DNA from: an uncultured archaeon A07HN63
GTDB taxonomy: Archaea > Halobacteriota > Halobacteria > Halobacteriales > Haloferacaceae
Direction of reading: 5' to 3'
Assembly (NCBI GenBank): GCA_000496215.1
Contig: KI543214.1
Span: 213,233-247,579 of the forward strand
Length of the DNA: 34,347 bases
Shown: piece after piece, positions 1 through 5,885 of the stretch
Position numbering within the stretch: position 1 is the first letter of the stretch
Layout of the letters: the number at the start of each line of letters is the position of its first letter
Notes under the pieces: generated by a model
The model's input: only the letters and a program-made list of their open reading frames with translations
Told to the model about the DNA's origin: nothing
Databases searched by the model: none
Program-made: the position numbers and the translations under genes

Positions 1-30
1 ATCCGCGAGCGACCGCAGAGAGCGAGCGGT

Positions 31-188
31 TCACTGCCGAGCGAAGCGAGGCAGCAGTTTTTGGTCCAGCTTTTTCGAGTCGAGCGGAACCGAAGGTTCC
101 GCTGACCATGCGAACGGCGACTCCGTCGCCGTGAGCAGAGAGTGGTGGCCGACCGCAGGGAGGCCACCCAACGCAGAAAAAGGTGGGT
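31..188. repeat. Multi-hairpin repeat element, copy 1
   Basis: A 158-nt element matching 1615-1888 (minus a 116-nt insert there) with 11 mismatches that I count by eye. It opens with a small hairpin (34-38 with 50-54) and a T-run. An outer stem of ten pairs with one mismatch follows (66-75 with 177-186), enclosing three hairpins: 83-91/95-103 (nine perfect pairs, loop gaa), 115-121/125-131 (seven pairs, loop tcc) and 144-150/162-168 (seven pairs). The layout resembles a cloverleaf or cruciform. It lies directly at the 3' end of the PIN toxin gene, whose stop codon touches it. Function is unknown; a transcription end, a structured RNA or a non-autonomous repeat are all possible. Confidence 0.7.
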
Positions 189-589
189 TAGTATGTCACG
201 ACAGCCACACCGAGTTTTTCGAAATCCGTAGCGTTGCGCGTGAGCACTGGCTCATCATAGTCGTCAGCGACGGCTGCAATGAGTGGATCGATATTATCGA
301 TACCAGCTTGATCAACGCCGCCTGCTTCACTGTCAGCGGCTGCACACAGGCGGCCGGCCTTCCGGGCGAGTCGCTCGGTAATTTCGATGATCGGGTACAG
401 CTGTGCTAAATTTCCAATGGCCCGTTTTTCCGCGCCATCACCACCAATTTCGGCACCGTACTCTAGTTCATACAACACCGGCGACGGGAGCCGCTGAACG
501 GTCCCGCTGTCAACGAGTTCGTTCCCTTTAGCAAAAGCGTCAGCATTCTGTTTGAAAAGCGAGATGATGAAGGTGGTATCAAGAATCAT
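188..589 (-). CDS. PIN-domain toxin, VapC-like
   Basis: A 133-residue PIN-domain protein, the usual VapC size. VapC toxins are Mg-dependent ribonucleases that cut tRNA or rRNA when not held by their antitoxin. The sequence begins MILDTTFII with the first PIN aspartate at residue 4. A conserved glutamate sits in LYELEYG, and later acidic residues lie in NIDPLIAAVA and TRNATDFEKLG, matching the PIN active-site pattern. The start overlaps the end of the upstream antitoxin gene by 11 nt, so the two are translationally coupled in antitoxin-first order. The stop codon touches the multi-hairpin repeat. The toxin class is clear; the RNA target cannot be told from sequence. Confidence 0.88.
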   Translation of the reverse strand: MILDTTFIISLFKQNADAFAKGNELVDSGTVQRLPSPVLYELEYGAEIGGDGAEKRAIGNLAQLYPIIEITERLARKAGRLCAAADSEAGGVDQAGIDNIDPLIAAVADDYDEPVLTRNATDFEKLGVAVVTY

Positions 590-827
590 CGGCAGCCTTG
601 AACTGCTCGACGACTCGTTCGCGGCTGGTCGTCTGATGCTGACTTCGGGCCTCGATTGCCTCCTCCATCGTATCGGCTGTTTCCTCGGAGACGAGGCCAG
701 CGACGACCTCGGGTCGTGGGCCGCCGGTCAATCGAACCAATGTCTCGCCCAGCGTCTCACCCTCTTTCTTGTGGGCTTCCACAAACGAGTGAAACGCTTC
801 CGAGACCTGAATCGACTTCGTTCCCAT
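579..827 (-). CDS. VapB-type antitoxin partner of the PIN toxin
   Basis: A small protein of 82 residues (85 if an ATG three codons upstream at 836 is used). It begins MGTKSIQVSEAFHSFVEAHK, resembling the short ribbon-helix-helix-like antitoxins that precede PIN toxins in haloarchaea. The N-terminal part would dimerise and bind DNA. The charged C-terminal part (ETADTMEEAIEARS onward) would wrap the toxin. Its end overlaps the PIN gene by 11 nt, which supports the pairing. I prefer the second ATG because related haloarchaeal proteins commonly start MGTKS; the first cannot be excluded. The family assignment rests mainly on context and this N-terminal pattern. Confidence 0.78.
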   Translation of the reverse strand: MGTKSIQVSEAFHSFVEAHKKEGETLGETLVRLTGGPRPEVVAGLVSEETADTMEEAIEARSQHQTTSRERVVEQFKAADDS

Positions 828-910
828 AACAGACATTCAGATGTGAACTAACAAAACCGTTTCTCCGATTTGGGTACCTTGTGTATTGAGGAATATTCGT
901 TCCATACGGG

Positions 911-1193
911 CTACTCGAAAATCTCCGAGTCATTAATCGATCCGCTCGTGTTCTCGTCGGGATCGATTCCCATCTCGGAGTTCTTCGTCTGTGGGTTCAC
1001 GCCCTGCGGCCCCGTTGTACGCAGCGACCGCGTCATCGAGCATTTCGAGGGCCTGCTGGCGGGTCTCGCCCTCCGTAGCCACGCCAGTTTCTTCATCGCG
1101 GACAAGCCACACTTCGCCGTCGTCAGAGAGTTCCAGCGATATCTGCGTTGGAACGCTGGCGTTCTCTGGGTCGTCGTCCGACTCGATACTCAT
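911..1193 (-). pseudogene. HicB-family antitoxin with C-terminal frameshift, no HicA partner
   Basis: The open frame from 1193 to 933 encodes 86 residues. It has the HicB-like beta-strand core (ISLELSDDGEVWLVRDEETG, then GVATEGETRQQALEMLDDA), ending in an arginine-rich tail after EEL. In another frame the same DNA encodes MGIDPDENTSGSINDSEIFE, ending at 911. That is the C-terminus I expect for haloarchaeal HicB proteins. The two frames join if one GA dinucleotide is restored around 970-977 (complement of the ATCTC stretch), giving about 94 residues. HicB normally neutralises the ribonuclease HicA, but no HicA gene lies on either side. The start at 1193 fits the family; in-frame codons upstream look non-coding. 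Confidence 0.75.
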
Positions 1194-1271
1194 ACAACAT
1201 GATACGAGATACGGTAGCAAAAGCGTTCGGCAACGATAGCACACTCTGTATCCTACACAGGAGCGGAACAA

Positions 1272-1535
1272 TCAACAGCCGCGCTTGCGCGGGCCGACAC
1301 CCCACGCATCGTGGTCGGCTGTCACGGTGGTGTCCTGCTCGCCGTCGTAGCCGTCGAACGCACTGAATGTCCCGTCGCGCTGCTGGACCACCTGCACGCG
1401 AACCGTGCCGTCGTCTTCGATCTGCCAGCGCAGCGTATCCCCGTCATCGATGCCAAGTTCCCGACGAATGCGAGCGGGAATGTTCGCCTGATTCCCCGAG
1501 ACCGTGCTCTCGGAGTCGACGCTGTCACTGCTCAT
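1272..1535 (-). CDS. AbrB/SpoVT-type DNA-binding antitoxin, orphan
   Basis: An 87-residue protein with an AbrB/MazE swapped-hairpin domain near its start: VSGNQANIPARIRRELGIDD, then GDTLRWQIEDDGTVRVQVV. In haloarchaea these proteins usually precede and neutralise a PIN-domain toxin and repress their shared promoter. Here the next gene on the strand is the HicB-like antitoxin only 78 nt away, so the toxin is missing. The C-terminus (HDAWGVGPRKRGC) continues past a point where relatives, as I recall them, end in a short HDAWGVE-like tail. That suggests the old toxin junction was lost. A 7-bp inverted repeat at 1569-1586 lies just upstream. Confidence 0.8.
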   Translation of the reverse strand: MSSDSVDSESTVSGNQANIPARIRRELGIDDGDTLRWQIEDDGTVRVQVVQQRDGTFSAFDGYDGEQDTTVTADHDAWGVGPRKRGC

Positions 1536-1568
1536 GAGTGAATTGAGACGGCGGTGACAATTAAAATG

Positions 1569-1586
1569 TAGTGTGTGTCCACACTA
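1569..1586 (-). promoter_or_regulatory. Probable operator of the AbrB-type gene
   Basis: TAGTGTG and CACACTA form a perfect 7-bp inverted repeat with a 4-nt spacer. It lies directly upstream (minus strand) of an AT-rich TATA-like stretch (about 1558-1566) that precedes the ATG at 1535. This is the position expected for an autorepressor site. Binding is inferred, not shown. Confidence 0.5.
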
Positions 1587-1614
1587 TCTTCTGCAACTGC
1601 GGAGAGTAGGGGTT

Positions 1615-1888
1615 TCACTGCTGAGCGAAGCGAGGCAGCAGTTTTTGGTCCAGCTTTTTCAAGTCAAGCGGAACCGATAGTACTCCAGAGAAGCTATTGA
1701 GAAACTCTATCTATACCAGATCTATTACCGCCGCTTTTTTGCGAATTATAGCCATCCGCCACTGAGTTTCTCAGAATCTTTCCTGGAGCACTAATGTTCC
1801 GCTGACCATGCGAACGGCGACGGAGTCGCCGTGAGCAGAGAGCGGTGGCCGAACGCAGTGAGGCCACCCGACGCAGAAAAAGGTGGGT
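1615..1888. repeat. Multi-hairpin repeat element, copy 2, interrupted
   Basis: Same element as 31-188, in the same orientation. Without the 116-nt insert at 1678-1793 it is exactly 158 nt, like copy 1. The outer stem (1650-1659 with 1877-1886) and two inner hairpins are kept. The arms of the first inner hairpin (1667-1675 and 1795-1803) are separated by the insert. The second hairpin (1815-1821/1825-1831) has loop gga where copy 1 has tcc, which is its reverse complement. The two copies bracket the toxin-antitoxin genes. Confidence 0.7.
1678..1793. mobile_element. MITE-like element, 116 bp
   Basis: The two ends form an imperfect 30-bp terminal inverted repeat: 24 of 30 positions match between 1678-1707 and the reverse complement of 1764-1793. 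Both ends begin TAGT-CTCCAG (with one differing base between the two blocks) and end GAGAAACTC. There is no coding capacity. It interrupts copy 2 of the multi-hairpin element exactly in the 3-nt loop of a palindrome, with no target duplication relative to copy 1. The interior is AT-rich, unlike its surroundings. A non-autonomous insertion sequence derivative is the best explanation; the parent family is not identified. Confidence 0.65.
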
Positions 1889-1931
1889 GGAAACCGGATG
1901 TTTTGAGTCGGCTGCCGTCGTGAGTAGGCGT

Positions 1932-2249
1932 ATGGTTGAAGAAGGCGCGATCCTCGATGCGTTTCCCGACAGCACGGTCCCAAAGCGAGAGCTGACCGAA
2001 CTCGAATCGCACGACGATATCCTGACGGCGATCCCGGTGATGGCCGAGGAGCGTGGCCCACAGGAGCTTGCCGACCGGGTCGTCGTCCAGACCGAACAGG
2101 TTGCCATCGTCGGCGTCTACGACGAGGCCGACGGCTGGCGGGTCGCCCACCGCGTCGACGGGGCCGACCGCGCGACCGACGCCGTCTTTGCCGAGGCGAT
2201 GCGGGCCGCACAGGGTGATTCCTCGCTCGTCGAGCAGCCAGAGGAGTAG
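1932..2249 (+). CDS. Hypothetical protein, small acidic
   Basis: A 105-residue acidic protein that I do not recognise. It starts MVEEGAILDAFPDSTVPKR and ends LVEQPEE. There is no signal peptide, membrane segment or cysteine. The pattern alternates helical stretches (ELTELESHDDILTAIPVMAE) with a predicted beta stretch (VVVQTEQVAIVGVY), and codon use is that of a normal haloarchaeal gene. I chose the ATG at 1932 because the in-frame sequence upstream is read-through of the multi-hairpin repeat. It stands alone between that repeat and the response-regulator gene. Confidence 0.6.
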   Translation: MVEEGAILDAFPDSTVPKRELTELESHDDILTAIPVMAEERGPQELADRVVVQTEQVAIVGVYDEADGWRVAHRVDGADRATDAVFAEAMRAAQGDSSLVEQPEE

Positions 2250-2308
2250 GAACCGCCGGACGGATTGGCGAGGGTTTATACCCAGCCGGAAGTACCAGTT
2301 AGAATAAC

Positions 2309-3029
2309 ATGTCGCCCCCGATTCACGTCCTGCACGTCGAGGATAATCCGGAGTTTGCCTCGATGACCGAGACGTGGGTCGAGCGGCGGAGTGAGGCGAT
2401 CCGGATCACCCGCGAGGCAAGCCCAACCGAGGCACTCGACCGGCTTGGCGATCACCAGCCGGACTGCATCGTCTCCGACTACCAGATGCCCGGGATGACC
2501 GGGGTCGAACTGCTGTCGGCCGTCCGCGAGTCCCATCCCGACCTCCCGTTTATTCTGTTTACCAGCGAGAGCGTCGAGGATGTGGCCGACGACGCCCTCG
2601 CAGCCGGCGTCACCGACTATCTCCAGAAGGATACCGGCACCGAGCAGTACGGCCTGCTGGCCAACCGGATCGAACACGCGGTCGCCAGACGACGGGCGGA
2701 AACGGGGTATAGACAGCTCCTGAAGACGACACCGACGCCGGTCGTGGTGGTCGACCCCGACGCAGGCACTGTTGTCGACACCAACGACCTGTTTGCCGAT
2801 CTCGTCGGCGAGACCCGCGACGAGCTGCTCGATACCTCCCTGGCCGAACTTCTCGACGAGCCCGCAAGCGACGGTATCGAGGCGAGGCTACAGGCGGTCG
2901 CCAACGGCGAATCCTCACACCGAGGAGTGGCAGGTCGACGATTCAGCGGGCGATGCACATAGCGTCGCGCTCGAACCCGCCGAGATCGGCGGTCGGATGC
3001 AGGTAGTTGGCTTCGTCGACGTGAACTGA
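2309..3029 (+). pseudogene. Response regulator receiver + PAS protein, frameshifted C-terminus
   Basis: The N-terminal receiver domain spans about residues 1-125. It has the acidic pocket HVEDN (Asp12), phospho-acceptor Asp57 in IVSDYQMPGMTG, Thr85 in LFTSES and Lys107 in YLQKD. A PAS domain follows from about residue 130 (TTPTPVVVVDPDAGTVV, FADLVGETRDELLD). The frame is lost near 2918-2923: the open frame ends at 2962 with an Arg/Gly-rich tail. A different frame continues the PAS fold (EEWQVDDSAGDAHSVALEP, RMQVVGFVDVN) to 3029. One extra C, or a missing AC in the CACACC-like tract, explains it. Even repaired, the protein (about 240 residues) has no output domain. A TATA-like tttata at 2274-2279 suggests a nearly leaderless mRNA. 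Confidence 0.75.
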
Positions 3030-3153
3030 TCGACGAAGTCGGCTGGACAGATCGTATGGACAGCCTCGTCACCAACACGCCACCGGGCGATATCACTCAG
3101 GGCAGCCAAGTTAGCCGTCCGTCTCACACGATGCACATCGTTCGCCGGAGAAA

Positions 3154-3228
3154 TGGGCCCTATCGGATTTGAACCAATGACCACCGAGTTATGAGCTCGG
3201 CGCTCTTACCAGACTAAGCTAAGGGCCC
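3154..3228 (-). tRNA. tRNA with CAU anticodon (tRNA-Ile2 or elongator tRNA-Met)
   Basis: Full cloverleaf on the minus strand. Acceptor GGGCCCT/AGGGCCC has A as discriminator, the D-stem is GCTT/GAGC, the anticodon stem CCGAG/CTCGG has loop CTCATAA (anticodon CAU), the variable loop is TGGTC, and the T-arm is ATTGG TTCAAAT CCGAT. CCA is not encoded. The anticodon stem lacks the GGG/CCC of initiators. Elongator tRNA-Met carries an intron in Haloferax volcanii, while this gene has none, so I lean to tRNA-Ile2 (C34 modified to agmatidine), but I cannot exclude tRNA-Met. Confidence 0.93.
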
Positions 3229-3577
3229 TACCGGAGTGATACCGACTGCCCCCATATGAGACTGTCGAGTTTTCCGACTGGGGTGTTCAGATAAGGGACC
3301 AGACAGGCGGGTCGGACGGCTGATCAACCACCACCTTTGGCGGACTGAAAGCACGTCGAGGGCTTTCTGCACCTATCCGTCTCAGATAACTCCGCATCTG
3401 AATGTGATTTTTGCACCCGAAGAAACGACGCCGTCGCCAAGGCTCGAACACGCCGAGACGGTCGCGCTCACTCCGTTCGCGCGCTGCGACTCGTCTGCAC
3501 GAGCCCTTCCTGATCGTCGTTTCTCTCACAGTGTTACTCGGAGCCGACGCTCCTCGCGTAGGTGTTCGAGAAAACCA
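3229..3577. other. Intergenic stretch between the two tRNA genes
   Basis: About 350 nt with no convincing gene. It contains a small stem (GAAAGC at about 3348-3353 with GCTTTC at 3363-3368), a 22-nt near-copy of the tRNA-Asn 3' end at 3428-3449, and Arg/Ser-rich low-complexity translations in all frames that look non-coding. The part between 3450 and 3576 would be what remains if a tRNA-integrated element had been deleted. Confidence 0.5.
3428..3449. repeat. Partial duplicate of tRNA-Asn 3' end (possible att remnant)
   Basis: Twenty-one of 22 bases match 3577-3598, which covers the 3' acceptor arm and part of the T-arm of tRNA-Asn, in the same orientation and 149 nt away. Duplicated tRNA 3' ends in direct orientation are the hallmark of tyrosine-recombinase integration sites. 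No integrase is present here, so if real this is a vestige. Confidence 0.5.
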
Positions 3578-3650
3578 CGCCGTCGCCAGGGCTCGAACCT
3601 GGGACCACCTCGTTAACAGCGAGGTGCTCTACCATCTGAGCTACGACGGC
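3578..3650 (-). tRNA. tRNA-Asn (GUU)
   Basis: A 73-nt cloverleaf on the minus strand. Acceptor GCCGTCG/CGACGGC has G as discriminator, the D-stem is GCTC/GAGC, the anticodon stem CCTCG/CGAGG has loop CTGTTAA (anticodon GTT), and the T-arm is CCAGG TTCGAGC CCTGG. There is no intron, and CCA is not encoded (the next bases are TGG). An AT-rich TATA-like stretch lies about 25-35 nt upstream, at 3674-3686. Confidence 0.97.
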
Positions 3651-3673
3651 TCAACGCGTCTGTGCGTAGCCGG

Positions 3674-3686
3674 ATAGTTTTAATAG
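3674..3686. promoter_or_regulatory. Shared AT-rich promoter core between tRNA-Asn and cca
   Basis: The stretch atagttttaatag is the only AT-rich block between the divergent tRNA-Asn (5' end 3650) and the CCA-adding enzyme gene. It is centred about 29 nt upstream of the tRNA, the normal archaeal TATA distance. Read the other way, it could serve the cca gene with a leader of roughly 35-45 nt. Confidence 0.5.
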
Positions 3687-3749
3687 GGCTTTCGCTTTCC
3701 CCCCGACGGAAGCGACATCCTTTCGACGGGCGGCCCTGAAATGACGTGT

Positions 3750-5105
3750 ATGCCGACGTTCGAGGGCGTTGCCGAAACCGTCGCCGAGCGAGTCACACCG
3801 GAGGCCGACGAGCGGGAACGCCTGGCCGCAGCGGCAGCGACGCTAACCGACCGCGCCAAGGCCGCCCTCGCCGACCACGATGTCGACGGCGACGTACTAC
3901 AGGTCGGCTCTACCGCCCGTGGCACGTGGCTGGCCGGCGACCGCGATATCGATCTCTTCGTTCGGTTTCCCACCGACTACGACCGCGCCGATCTGGAACG
4001 CATCGGCCTCGCCATCGGCCACACCGTGTTGCCGGACGGCCACGAGGAGTACGCCGAACATCCCTACGTCACCGGCGAGTACGAGGGGTTCGATGTCGAT
4101 CTGGTTCCCTGCTACGCTGTCGAGCGCGCGACCGACATCCGGTCGGCCGTCGACCGCACACCGTTTCACACGGAGTATCTCACAGAACGGCTCGACGACA
4201 CCGACAGGACCGATATCCGGCTGTTCAAGCGATTTCTCAAGGGGATCGGCGTCTACGGCAGCGATCTCCGCACCCGCGGCTTTTCGGGTTATCTCGCCGA
4301 GTTGCTCGTACTCGAATACGGCGGGTTCGAGCCGCTGCTTGCGGCGGCCGCCGACTGGCACCCGCCGCTGACACTCGATCCGGAAGACCACGGGGTGACG
4401 ACGTTCGACGACCCGCTGACCGTCATCGATCCAACCGACCCCGAGCGTAACGTCGCGGCCGTGCTCTCGGCGGCTAATCTCGCCCGGTTGCAGCACTACG
4501 CGCGTGACCTGCTGGCCGACCCACGCGAGGGGGTGTTCGATCCAGCCGACCGGCCACCACTCGATAGCGACGAGATCGCGGCCAAACTCGACAGCCGCGA
4601 GACGACAGCCGTCGCTCTCGTCTTCGATACGCCGGATATCGTCGACGACCAGCTCTACCCACAGCTCCGGAAATCACTGTCAGGAATCGAAGCCGGGCTC
4701 GAATCCCACGGCTTCGACACCGTTCGCAACGCCACGTTTGCCGACGACGAGCGAGCCGTCTTCCTGTTCGAGGTGACGACAGCGACAACCCCCGCGGTCG
4801 AACGCCACGCGGGGCCGCCGGTTGGCGTTCGCGAGCACGCCGAGGGGTTCTTCGAGACCTACGCCACCGACGAGGCGGTCTACGGCCCGTTTATCCAGGG
4901 TGACCGCTACGTCGTCGAGCGGCCGCGGGAGATAACCACGGCCGAGGCGTTCCTCGACAGCGACCGACTCTTCGAGGTCGGTCTCGGCGCGCGGATCGAG
5001 ACAGCACTCGACGCCGGCTACGAACTCCGGTGGGACGAGGACATCGCTTCGCTCGCTGATCGATTCGGGGTCGAGTTGACCGAGTACGTCGATCCAGAGC
5101 CCTGA
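3750..5105 (+). CDS. cca: CCA-adding enzyme (archaeal class I tRNA nucleotidyltransferase)
   Basis: Adds CCA to the 3' end of tRNAs, which is needed here because the local tRNA genes lack it. The nucleotidyltransferase signature GSTARGTWLAGDRDIDLF begins at about residue 53, with the catalytic Asp pair of the DRDID motif and a third carboxylate in DVDLVPCYAV. The archaeal middle domain follows (LFKRFLKGIGVYGSDLRTRG, FSGYLAELLV). The C-terminal region includes HAEGFFETYA and GPFIQGDRYVVE, typical of the archaeal enzyme. The length, 451 residues, is normal. An in-frame ATG at 3741 would add three residues (MTC); I prefer 3750, but neither start has a clear Shine-Dalgarno. It is divergent from tRNA-Asn. 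Confidence 0.93.
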   Translation: MPTFEGVAETVAERVTPEADERERLAAAAATLTDRAKAALADHDVDGDVLQVGSTARGTWLAGDRDIDLFVRFPTDYDRADLERIGLAIGHTVLPDGHEEYAEHPYVTGEYEGFDVDLVPCYAVERATDIRSAVDRTPFHTEYLTERLDDTDRTDIRLFKRFLKGIGVYGSDLRTRGFSGYLAELLVLEYGGFEPLLAAAADWHPPLTLDPEDHGVTTFDDPLTVIDPTDPERNVAAVLSAANLARLQHYARDLLADPREGVFDPADRPPLDSDEIAAKLDSRETTAVALVFDTPDIVDDQLYPQLRKSLSGIEAGLESHGFDTVRNATFADDERAVFLFEVTTATTPAVERHAGPPVGVREHAEGFFETYATDEAVYGPFIQGDRYVVERPREITTAEAFLDSDRLFEVGLGARIETALDAGYELRWDEDIASLADRFGVELTEYVDPEP

Positions 5106-5150
5106 TCGAGGGGAGGACGCGACAGTCAGCCGGAAACTGTCTGCTGGGGT

Positions 5151-5750
5151 TCAGAAGTCGACGTCGGTTTCGATATCCTCGGTCGCCTCTTCGAGCCCGT
5201 CCTCGCGGGCGTCAGCCGCCAGTTGTGTCGTGAGATCGGCGTCGGTCAGGAGTTCGGCAAACTCGTCGCGAAATCGGTCGTTGGCGCGCGTCGAGCGGCG
5301 GTCGGCGGCGGCAACCGCGCTGTACTCGCGAACGGCGTCGGCGCTCACGTCCAGCCGGTCGGCCCGTTCCTCGGCGGGCACGTCCTCGGCGAGTAGCTGT
5401 CGCAGGCGGTCGAACTCGAAGGGCGCGTCGCGGTCGGCCTCACGGACCAGATGGAGGTCGAGACGGGCGGTCCGAACGGTTTCGGCGTCGCAGTCGAGCG
5501 CCGACGCGATACTCTCGTCGTCCTCGTCGTCGTGGAACCCGCGGACGACCCGCTTGAGAGCGTCGGTGTCGAGGTCGGTCTCAAACTCGTATCGGTCGCG
5601 CATGCGGTCGACGAGCGTCGCCACCCGCTCCGACACGTCGTCCTGTTCGTTCGTGAGCGAGCCCGGCGACTCCGACTGGGTTTCCGTGACGGTGTCGGAA
5701 TCCGTCGTCTCCATGAAGATATCCCGGAGTTCCTCGGTCTTCTCGTCCAT
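5151..5750 (-). CDS. Conditioned medium-induced protein 4-like (Cmi4)
   Basis: A soluble, very acidic protein of 199 residues matching the haloarchaeal family annotated as conditioned medium-induced protein 4. Its conserved N-terminus is MDEKTEELRDIFMETTDSDT, followed by VTETQSESPGSL. The middle and C-terminal parts are helical. They include possible helix-turn-helix-like segments (DESIASALDCDAETVRTARL and EERADRLDVSADAVREYS), which suggests nucleic-acid binding or a sigma-like repeat arrangement. No membrane segment or cysteine cluster is seen. The family name comes from expression in late-growth medium of a haloalkaliphile; the molecular role is unknown. It is convergent with cca and divergent from bioY. 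Confidence 0.8.
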   Translation of the reverse strand: MDEKTEELRDIFMETTDSDTVTETQSESPGSLTNEQDDVSERVATLVDRMRDRYEFETDLDTDALKRVVRGFHDDEDDESIASALDCDAETVRTARLDLHLVREADRDAPFEFDRLRQLLAEDVPAEERADRLDVSADAVREYSAVAAADRRSTRANDRFRDEFAELLTDADLTTQLAADAREDGLEEATEDIETDVDF

Positions 5751-5840
5751 TGACCGGATGGCAACGGATCAGGACTGAAAAGGTATCTCTCGAACGCCCG
5801 GTGGCACGCACCCGCTCCGACCGCGTCAGTTCGAGGTCTT

Positions 5841-5872
5841 TCGTAAACCATAATGTTAAATTAGGTTGACGA
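5841..5872. promoter_or_regulatory. BirA-type biotin operator upstream of bioY
   Basis: TCGTAAACC and GGTTGACGA are inverted with eight of nine positions complementary across a 14-nt AT-rich spacer. This matches the known biotin repressor pattern (TTGTAAACC-N14-16-GGTTTACAA) in architecture and core. The spacer ataatgttaaatta is the TATA-like part of the bioY promoter, and the ATG follows 13 nt after the box. A biotin-loaded BirA with an HTH domain would therefore block the core promoter. Confidence 0.7.
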
Positions 5873-5885
5873 CCGCCGCTCGCCC

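Noticed and set aside
131..409. A 92-codon plus-strand frame at the left end
   Set aside because: It begins within the multi-hairpin repeat and runs antisense to the PIN toxin gene.
837..910. Possible hicA gene beside the HicB-type antitoxin
   Set aside because: Only 74 nt are free and no frame resembles HicA; the upstream gap (1194-1271) is equally short.
3030..3153. A possible further continuation of the response-regulator protein in a third frame (ELIDEVGWTDRM...)
   Set aside because: It would need another frameshift, ends inside the tRNA gene and matches no output domain that I know.
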